A DNA stretch of 11,766 nucleotides, from NCBI GenBank assembly GCA_964608735.1, contig CAZSPL010000117.1, positions 1-11,766 on the forward strand, written 5' to 3'. This document shows positions 6,487 through 11,766 of the stretch, in pieces. The stretch is from CAZSPL01 sp964608735 (GTDB lineage: Bacteria; JAJVIF01; JAPKYR01; CAZSPL01). The notes under the pieces are model-generated. The model saw nothing but the letters and a program-made list of their open reading frames with translations, searched no databases and was not told the DNA's origin. Each line of letters begins with the position of its first letter. The first letter of the stretch is position 1. The translations under genes and the position numbers were made by a program.

Positions 6487-7782
6487 ATGTCGATTCTTGA
6501 ACAACAGGACCCGAGAGTAAATTTCGCCATCCAGAATGAGATAGCCCGCCAGAACCTGAAGATAGAGCTCATAGCGAGCGAGAATTTCGTCAGCGAAGCG
6601 GTGCTCGAAGCCCAGGGATGCGTGATGACCAACAAGTATGCCGAGGGGCTTCCGAAGAAACGCTACTACGGCGGATGCGAGAATGTCGACATCGTGGAGC
6701 GCCTTGCCACCCAGCGGGCGCGGAAGCTGTTCAGCGCCGATTCGTGCAACGCGCAGCCGCATTCGGGAGCGAGCGCCAACATGGCGGCATACATGGCATT
6801 CCTCAAACCCGGCGACACGATCATGGGCATGGACCTCTCGCACGGCGGACATCTCACCCACGGGCATCCGCTGAATTTCTCGGGGATGTATTTCAAAGTG
6901 GTGCCATACGGCGTATCGAAGGAAAACGAACAAATAAACCACGACGAAGTGCTCAAGATAGCAAAAGAGAGCAAGCCGAAGCTCATCATCATCGGGGCGA
7001 GCGCGTATCCGCGAATACTTCATTTCGACAAATGGCGCGAGATATGCGATGAGGTCGGCGCGATAATGATGGTCGACATGGCGCATATAGCGGGAATCGT
7101 AGCGGTCGGGCTGCACCCGAACCCGTGTCCCTATGCCGATGTCGTCACTACCACAACGCACAAGACGCTTCGCGGGCCGCGAGCCGGGCTTGTCTTGATG
7201 AAGAAGGAGCACAAGAAGATAATCGACAAGGCGGTATTCCCCGGCGTACAGGGCGGGCCGCTGATGCATGTCATCGCGGCGAAAGCCGTCGCGCTCAAGG
7301 AAGCGCAGGAAGATTCATTCAAGACCTACATAAAGCAGGTCCTGGATAACGCCCAGGCGATGGTGGAAGTATTCATGGGCGAGGGATTCAAGGTCACGAG
7401 CGGCGGCACCGACAACCACCTGATGCTGCTCGACCTTCGAAACAAGGAAATCACCGGCAAGGACGCGGAGGAGCTTCTCGATACGGTCAACATCACGTCG
7501 AATAAAAACACCGTGCCGTTCGAAACCCAGCCGCCGATGATTGGCTCGGGGATACGCCTCGGCACTCCCGCGATGACGACCCGCGGCCTCAAGCAGGATG
7601 AGATAAAGCAGGTGGCCCGATGGATTGTAAGGGCGATACATAGCCGGGATAATGAAGCTGAGAAGGAGAAGATACGTAAAGAGGTGCGCGAATTGTGCGA
7701 GCGGTTCCCGATCTACGGTTTCGATGCGAAATCATGGGGAGAATATGTCGACCCGAGCAAAGAAGATAAGGATGACAATTGA
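6487..7782 (+). CDS. glyA: GlyA, serine hydroxymethyltransferase
   Basis: This PLP enzyme interconverts serine and tetrahydrofolate with glycine and 5,10-methylene-THF, the main one-carbon source for thymidylate and purines. It has 431 residues, slightly longer than the usual 412-420. IELIASENFVS (residues 26-36), TNKYAEGLPKKRYYGG (48-63), QPHSGASANMAAYMAF (90-105), LSHGGHLTHG (117-126), MVDMAHIAGIVAVG (195-208) and VVTTTTHKTLRGPRAG (219-234) are diagnostic. K226 is the PLP-binding lysine. The start is ATG 6487 with AAGGAG at 6474-6479. Its TGA (7780-7782) overlaps the TTG start of the next gene, so the two are translationally coupled. Confidence 0.98.
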   Translation: MSILEQQDPRVNFAIQNEIARQNLKIELIASENFVSEAVLEAQGCVMTNKYAEGLPKKRYYGGCENVDIVERLATQRARKLFSADSCNAQPHSGASANMAAYMAFLKPGDTIMGMDLSHGGHLTHGHPLNFSGMYFKVVPYGVSKENEQINHDEVLKIAKESKPKLIIIGASAYPRILHFDKWREICDEVGAIMMVDMAHIAGIVAVGLHPNPCPYADVVTTTTHKTLRGPRAGLVLMKKEHKKIIDKAVFPGVQGGPLMHVIAAKAVALKEAQEDSFKTYIKQVLDNAQAMVEVFMGEGFKVTSGGTDNHLMLLDLRNKEITGKDAEELLDTVNITSNKNTVPFETQPPMIGSGIRLGTPAMTTRGLKQDEIKQVARWIVRAIHSRDNEAEKEKIRKEVRELCERFPIYGFDAKSWGEYVDPSKEDKDDN

Positions 7783-8375
7783 CGGATAAAAGAAGCGCTG
7801 AGACTATGGTTCCTGAACCCGACAAGAAGAATGACCGGCCCGAATGGGACCGGTATTTTATGGAAATCGCCGAACTGGTCAGCAGCCGTTCCACCTGCCT
7901 TTCGAGGAGGGTAGGGGCGGTCGTGGTCAAGGACCGACGCATCCTCGCCACCGGCTACAACGGCTCCCCGCGCGGGCTGCCGCATTGTGTCGACATCGGG
8001 TGCCTGCGCCGCGACCTCGGCATCCCTTCCGGCAAGCAGCTCGAACTGTGCCGGGGTTCGCACGCCGAAGAGAACGCGATAGTGCAGGCCGCGAGCTACG
8101 GTATCCCGCTCGAAGGAGCGGAATTGTACTGCACGTTCCAGCCATGCCTCACATGCACCAAGATGATTATCAACGCCGGTATCAAGCGCGTGGTATTCGA
8201 TGGCGATTATCCGCACCCGATGTCGCTCGAAATCATGCACGCCGCGGGGCTCACGGTCGAGAAATACATCGTGGAAAAGGGTTTTACCCGGCCTGTGGAA
8301 GATTCCGGGAAACGGAGTTTCTTCACCGAGGAAGCCGCGAATCTCTTCAGGCAAAGGGAAAATGGGGATGAATGA
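7779..8375 (+). CDS. dCMP deaminase family protein (ComEB-like)
   Basis: This zinc-dependent cytidine/deoxycytidylate deaminase probably converts dCMP to dUMP for thymidylate synthesis. CRGSHAEENAIVQAA (residues 91-105) holds the zinc His (H95) and catalytic Glu (E97), and QPCLTC (121-126) holds the two zinc Cys. GYNGSPRGLPHC and IGCLRRDLGIPSGKQLELC are typical of the ComEB/dCMP deaminase branch. The 198 residues exceed the usual 150-190 because of a polar N-terminus and a C-terminal tail after GFTRPVEDSG. The start TTG 7779 overlaps the glyA stop (TTGA), with AAGGA at 7768-7772 and a 6-nt spacing. An ATG at 7806 is possible but has no ribosome binding site. The glyA link fits: SHMT supplies methylene-THF and the deaminase supplies dUMP. 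Confidence 0.9.
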   Translation: MTDKRSAETMVPEPDKKNDRPEWDRYFMEIAELVSSRSTCLSRRVGAVVVKDRRILATGYNGSPRGLPHCVDIGCLRRDLGIPSGKQLELCRGSHAEENAIVQAASYGIPLEGAELYCTFQPCLTCTKMIINAGIKRVVFDGDYPHPMSLEIMHAAGLTVEKYIVEKGFTRPVEDSGKRSFFTEEAANLFRQRENGDE

Positions 8376-8424
8376 TCCGTTTTCGTCGCGAGGATGATCT
8401 CAAGCTTAAAGGCGGAGTTATTGA

Positions 8425-9156
8425 ATGCGTCCTGTTATAGGCATAACGGCATCGTATAGCCAGTCTATACACGTTCATGAAATTGACGAACCGAGGCTCG
8501 AACACCAGTACTGCTACAACGATTACGTCCATGCGGTATGGATGGCCGGGGGACTTCCGTTGCTTATTCCCGCGATGCTCGATGCATCGGGGGCAGCGGA
8601 ATATGTCAAACGCCTTAATGGCATCGTTATCGCCGGGGGGCCGGACATTGACCCGAAACAATATCATCAGCCGGCGGGACCCAACCAGACGAGAATCGAT
8701 ATCCGCAAGGATGAGACCGAGCTTGCGGTAGCGCGCGCGGCGATCGATCGCTGGATGCCGGTTCTCGGGATATGCAGGGGCCTGCAGGTTCTAGCGGTGG
8801 CTCTCGGCGGCAACTTGATACAGGACATCGCCACCGAGCTACCATGGGCGGCAAGGCATGGTTATCCCGAGGGCGACCCGGATGCATGGCACGAAGTGAA
8901 ATTTGAGAGTGGCTCGTCGCTGAAACGCATAATCGGCGCCGAAAATGCCACCGTCAATACATATCATCACCAGGCGGTGGGGGAAGTGCCGGCGGATTGG
9001 AAGGTCACCGCGAAGGCTCCCGACGGGGTTATCGAGGGGATGGAATTTTCGGATGAGCCGCTTGTTTTTGGCGTTCAATGGCATCCCGAGATGATGGTCG
9101 CCTCGCATCCAGAGCAGCTGAGGCTTTTCCGGGCGTTCGTGAAGAGCTGCGGATAA
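8425..9156 (+). CDS. Gamma-glutamyl-GABA hydrolase-like peptidase (family C26)
   Basis: This is a class-I glutamine-amidotransferase-fold hydrolase of 243 residues, close to PuuD and related gamma-glutamyl hydrolases. MRPVIGITAS opens the protein in the family style. GIVIAGGPDIDPKQY (66-80) is the oxyanion-side loop. VLGICRGLQVLAVALGGNLI (113-132) carries the nucleophile C117. TYHHQAV (179-185) and FGVQWHPEMM (215-224) carry the catalytic H220 and E222. Together these complete a Cys-His-Glu triad. The substrate cannot be read from sequence; gamma-glutamyl amides are typical. The start is ATG 8425 with GGAG at 8414-8417. It lies 49 bp after the deaminase with no terminator, so it may be in the same transcript. 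Cytoplasmic, with no signal peptide. Confidence 0.9.
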   Translation: MRPVIGITASYSQSIHVHEIDEPRLEHQYCYNDYVHAVWMAGGLPLLIPAMLDASGAAEYVKRLNGIVIAGGPDIDPKQYHQPAGPNQTRIDIRKDETELAVARAAIDRWMPVLGICRGLQVLAVALGGNLIQDIATELPWAARHGYPEGDPDAWHEVKFESGSSLKRIIGAENATVNTYHHQAVGEVPADWKVTAKAPDGVIEGMEFSDEPLVFGVQWHPEMMVASHPEQLRLFRAFVKSCG

Positions 9157-9162
9157 GCGCTT

Positions 9163-9183
9163 CCGACGCCGGTATGCGTCCGG
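9163..9183. terminator. Possible hairpin after the C26 hydrolase
   Basis: CCGACGC and GCGTCCGG can pair with one bulged C around a 6-nt loop. There is no following T run, so it is a weak terminator candidate. It ends 1 bp before the -35 box of the next promoter. Confidence 0.25.
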
Positions 9184-9184
9184 G

Positions 9185-9212
9185 TTGACATATATTTCGG
9201 TTACACTACAAT
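9185..9212 (+). promoter_or_regulatory. Strong sigma-70-type promoter for the phosphate transporter operon
   Basis: A perfect TTGACA (9185-9190) and TACAAT (9207-9212) are 16 bp apart, which predicts a transcription start near 9219. This is the best promoter match in the window. No Pho box is obvious, which does not exclude one. Confidence 0.7.
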
Positions 9213-9242
9213 TTCCAATGTTGCATTGAATATACGGTTCTC

Positions 9243-11039
9243 TTGCAAAGGAAGCTGCTGATTACTGATTTGAAAGACAAGACCGCGACATTGATCAAGC
9301 GCTATTCAAGAATCGTGGTTTTTTTGGCTATTGCGGTAATCGTTTTCCCGGCTTGTTGGGCTCTTTATGCGTTTGCGGGAAGCGATGAACCTGTCGAGGT
9401 AGCCTCTTTTTCAGTCTCCCCGGGACAAATCAAGCTGCTTGTATTCAACCTCCTCGGTGGGGTGGCCCTTTTAATATACGGCATCAACAGGATGGGAGAG
9501 GGGCTCCAGAAAGCCGCCGGCGGCAGGATGCGCGAAATCCTCGGGCGCTTGACCGGCACCCCCTTGCGCGGCGTATTGGTCGGAGCCGGAGTTACATCGC
9601 TCATCCAGTCATCATCCGCGACCACCGTAATGGTCATCGGGTTTGTAAACGCGAGGTTGATGACGCTTGTACAGGCCGTAGGCGTAATAATCGGCGCGAA
9701 TATTGGTACTACGATCACGGGCCAGTTGATCGCGTTCAAGCTGACCGACTATGCCCTCCCCATCCTCGCAATAGGGGTCGCCATTCATTTCTTCACAAAG
9801 CGAAAATTTATCAAGAACGTAGGGCTGTTCCTGCTCGGTTTTGGCGTGTTGTTCCTCGGATTGAACCTGATGGCGGACGGCGTGCATTTCCTGAAGAACG
9901 ACCCGGCAATTTCCCAGGTATTCCAACAATTCGGTGACAAACCGATCCTCGGTGTTTTAGCGGGCGCGCTGATGACGGCGCTTATCCAGTCCTCATCAGC
10001 CACAATCGGTATTGTCATCGCGCTGGTTTCCGGGGGAATGCTGGACCTTTCCGAAGCCGTGCCGATTATTATGGGTTTCAATATCGGTACGTGCATAACC
10101 GCCGGGCTTGCTTCGCTCGGGGCGAGTCGAAACGCGAAACGTGCCGCTTTCGCGCACGTCATGTTCAATGTTATCGGGACAGTCATTGTCCTGTTTTTTT
10201 TGCAAGACTACATCTGGCTCGTTTCTAAAACCGCGGATTCACTTCCGCGGCAGGCGGCTAACGCTCATACCATATTTAACGTGTTGAACGCACTGGTATT
10301 TCTTCCATTCGTACCGCTCTATGCAAGAGCGATCGAGAAGATAATACCCGGTCCTTCGATGGACAAGCGTGAAGCCGTGCACCTCGATGACCGGCTTCTT
10401 TCCACCCCCGCGATAGCCCTCGAGCAGGCGATAAGGGAACTGGCGCGAATGACGGCGTTTGTTGTCGTAAGTCTCCGGAGCGTCGAGAAAGCCATGAGGA
10501 CCGGCAACCTGCGCTGGATCGACGATGTGAACGAGGACGAGGAAGCTGTAGATGAATTGCATCACCAGATAACGGACTATCTTGTGGCCATCAGCGAAAG
10601 AGCGCTCGCGGCTGAGATCTCTGAAACAATACCATCAGTGCTTCATTGCGTGGATGATGTCGAGCGCATAGGGGATATGGCAGTGAGGTTGAAGGATATA
10701 CTTGAAGAGAAAATTACCAGCAAGGCTGTATTCAGCGATTCGGCCACAACCGATCTCGGAAACCTGCAAAGCGTGGCGGTTCATACTCTCGAGGAAACCC
10801 AGAGGGCGTTGGCATACAGGGATATTACCATCGCCAGAAGGGTACTGGCGGAAAAAAGTAATATGGAAGATTTGGTCAGGCAAATCCACGAGAACCATCT
10901 CAAACGACTTTGCGACGGCAAGTGCCAGGTTAGAGCGGGAGTGTTCTTCCTCGAAATGATAAAGCGATATGAGAATATAGGAACCCGCTGCCGTGACATA
11001 TGCAGGGCAGTTGTAAAACACCTCGGCGAGGGTTCTTAA
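9243..11039 (+). CDS. Na+/phosphate cotransporter-like protein with C-terminal PhoU domain
   Basis: This membrane protein belongs to the NptA/YjbB-type Na/Pi-cotransporter II family. After an N-terminal hydrophobic helix (about residues 23-45), two inverted-repeat transport units each carry a QSSSA motif (LIQSSSATTVMVIGFV at 120-135; LIQSSSATIGIVIALV at 247-262) followed by NIGTTITGQ (153-161) and NIGTCITAG (280-288). Multiple transmembrane helices run to about 365. From about 385 to the end is a helical PhoU-like domain with the metal-site-like segments DDVERIGDMA (471-480) and RYENIGTRCRDIC (575-587). It likely moves phosphate or a similar anion with Na+, with PhoU regulating. The start is uncertain: TTG 9243 gives 598 residues but has no ribosome binding site, and no ATG precedes residue 84. 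AAAGGAAG at 9247-9254 suggests a later start, such as ATT 9261 or TTG 9270. Confidence 0.92.
   Translation: MQRKLLITDLKDKTATLIKRYSRIVVFLAIAVIVFPACWALYAFAGSDEPVEVASFSVSPGQIKLLVFNLLGGVALLIYGINRMGEGLQKAAGGRMREILGRLTGTPLRGVLVGAGVTSLIQSSSATTVMVIGFVNARLMTLVQAVGVIIGANIGTTITGQLIAFKLTDYALPILAIGVAIHFFTKRKFIKNVGLFLLGFGVLFLGLNLMADGVHFLKNDPAISQVFQQFGDKPILGVLAGALMTALIQSSSATIGIVIALVSGGMLDLSEAVPIIMGFNIGTCITAGLASLGASRNAKRAAFAHVMFNVIGTVIVLFFLQDYIWLVSKTADSLPRQAANAHTIFNVLNALVFLPFVPLYARAIEKIIPGPSMDKREAVHLDDRLLSTPAIALEQAIRELARMTAFVVVSLRSVEKAMRTGNLRWIDDVNEDEEAVDELHHQITDYLVAISERALAAEISETIPSVLHCVDDVERIGDMAVRLKDILEEKITSKAVFSDSATTDLGNLQSVAVHTLEETQRALAYRDITIARRVLAEKSNMEDLVRQIHENHLKRLCDGKCQVRAGVFFLEMIKRYENIGTRCRDICRAVVKHLGEGS
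9247..9254 (+). promoter_or_regulatory. Shine-Dalgarno-like sequence near the transporter start
   Basis: AAAGGAAG falls inside the longest frame, after TTG 9243. It is 6 nt before an in-frame ATT (9261) and 15 nt before TTG 9270. It argues that translation starts a few codons later than the longest frame. Confidence 0.4.
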
Positions 11040-11052
11040 GGAGAGCGAGATA

Positions 11053-11631
11053 GTGAAAATCATCGGCATATGCGGAAGCCCGCGCAATGGCGGCAATACC
11101 GAGCAACTTCTTTCTGTATGCCTCGATGCCGCCCATAAAGCCGGAAGCGAAACCGAGCTTATTACGCTGTGCGACAAAAATATCAGCGGATGCATCGCCT
11201 GCATGAAATGCAAGGATAAGAAGGACGGCAGATGCTACGGCCATGATGACGACATGAACGACATCATGGGGAAAATATTCAAAGCCGACGGGTTGATCCT
11301 CGCCAGCCCGGTATATTTCGGAACTCCCACTCCAGACATACTGTGCGTGATACACCGCCTGGGCTATGTCAACCGCGCGTCGGGAGGGCTTCTGAAGGAC
11401 AAAGCGGGCGCGGCGATCGCCGTGGCAAGGCATGCGGGGCAGAATTTCACCCTCGCGACGATGAGTTTCTTCTTCTATATCAACGAGATGATCCAACCGG
11501 GAAGCAGCTACTGGAACGTGGGATTCGGGCGCGACAAGGGGGATGTAATGAACGATGAAGAAGCAGTCGCAACCGTTATCCACACCGGCCGGAACATGGT
11601 CGAGCTGATAAGTAAAATGACGGGAAGCTGA
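11053..11631 (+). CDS. Iron-sulfur flavoprotein-like NADPH-dependent FMN reductase family protein
   Basis: This is a flavodoxin-fold protein of 192 residues. GICGSPRNGGNTEQLL (residues 5-20) is the FMN phosphate-binding loop, and LILASPVYFGTPTPDI (81-96) is the second flavin-contact segment. Between them CIACMKCKDKKDGRC (47-61) gives the spacing CX2CX2CX7C, which matches the compact [4Fe-4S]-binding motif of archaeal and bacterial iron-sulfur flavoproteins. It probably transfers electrons in the cytoplasm; the partner is unknown. The GTG start at 11053 follows AAGGAG (11038-11043), which itself overlaps the previous stop, so it is co-transcribed with the transporter-PhoU gene 14 bp upstream. 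Why these two are paired is not evident. Confidence 0.87.
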   Translation: MKIIGICGSPRNGGNTEQLLSVCLDAAHKAGSETELITLCDKNISGCIACMKCKDKKDGRCYGHDDDMNDIMGKIFKADGLILASPVYFGTPTPDILCVIHRLGYVNRASGGLLKDKAGAAIAVARHAGQNFTLATMSFFFYINEMIQPGSSYWNVGFGRDKGDVMNDEEAVATVIHTGRNMVELISKMTGS

Positions 11632-11638
11632 CATCGGC

Positions 11639-11667
11639 TTGATTTCGGCCCTGGAATAAGATACTAT
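11639..11667 (+). promoter_or_regulatory. Probable promoter of secG
   Basis: TTGATT (11639-11644) and TACTAT (11662-11667) are 17 bp apart. A shifted TATACT (11665-11670) would need a 20-bp spacer. The start of secG lies 28 bp downstream, giving a short leader. Confidence 0.45.
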
Positions 11668-11695
11668 ACTGCGTCATTTTTACGGAGAGTTAAAT

Positions 11696-11766
11696 ATGCT
11701 CAGAGCAATACTTCTTGTAATTCACGTCGCGATAGCGATAGTCCTTATTTCGCTTGTTGCCGTCAT
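11696..11766 (+). CDS. secG: SecG, preprotein translocase subunit (3' truncated)
   Basis: Only the first 23 codons are inside the window. They encode MLRAILLVIHVAIAIVLISL followed by VAV, a hydrophobic first helix with the IHV...LI pattern typical of SecG N-termini. GGAG at 11684-11687 lies 8 nt before ATG 11696. SecG is a two-helix accessory subunit of the SecYEG channel. The call rests on a short segment, so another small membrane protein is possible, but the helix sequence and fit are good. Confidence 0.75.
   Translation, partial: MLRAILLVIHVAIAIVLISLVAV

Noticed and set aside
8372..8440. A 22-codon frame (MIRFRREDDLKLKGGVIECV...) that overlaps the deaminase stop and the hydrolase start
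   Set aside because: It overlaps both neighbours neatly and could couple them, but it is short, its Shine-Dalgarno spacing is only 3 nt, and it has no recognisable feature. Chance is the simpler explanation.

Overview
This 11.8 kb window is a compact piece of bacterial chromosome. It has short intergenic gaps, overlapping stop/start pairs, several TTG and GTG starts and moderately high G+C by eye. The set of twin-arginine export, molybdenum cofactor (Moco) synthesis, SecG and a histidine tRNA with encoded CCA marks it as bacterial. The fused regulator, the MOSC-MogA fusion and the iron-sulfur flavoprotein fit an anaerobic or facultative lineage of the deltaproteobacterial or candidate-phylum kind, but the sequence alone does not fix the taxon. 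No integrase, plasmid gene, CRISPR array or phage module is visible. No stretch above 300 bases lacks a gene.

Region 1 (2-4186, + strand) is a tightly coupled Moco operon. It runs from a 5'-truncated P-loop/ModE-HTH fusion through moeA, an unusually short moaA, moaC and a MOSC-MogA fusion; every junction overlaps or touches. Together these give GTP cyclisation (MoaA), cPMP formation (MoaC), MPT adenylylation (MogA domain) and molybdate insertion (MoeA), with a likely molybdenum-sensing regulator at the head. moaD, moaE, moeB and mobA are not in the window.

Region 2 (4199-6345, - strand) faces the Moco operon. A good promoter drives tRNA-His, then tatA and tatC with no visible terminator between the tRNA and tatA. 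Tat exports folded cofactor-loaded proteins, including many molybdoenzymes, so facing a Moco operon makes functional sense. Upstream of the tRNA lies a REP-like repeat cluster with a 29-bp inverted repeat flanked by A/T runs, probably a bidirectional terminator. It abuts the stop codon of a 279-residue protein that I do not recognise.

Region 3 (6487-9156, + strand) holds glyA, a dCMP-deaminase-family gene that overlaps it, and a class-I glutamine-amidotransferase-like hydrolase of the gamma-glutamyl-GABA hydrolase type. The first two fit one-carbon and thymidylate metabolism.

Region 4 (9185-11766, + strand) starts at a near-consensus promoter. It contains a Na+/phosphate-cotransporter-like protein with a C-terminal PhoU domain, a closely following iron-sulfur flavoprotein-like gene, and the first 23 codons of secG behind its own promoter.

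The most notable points are the compact MoaA that lacks about 60 internal residues, the P-loop/ModE fusion, the tRNA-His-tatA arrangement and the REP-like terminator. None of these is clearly a wholly new system.
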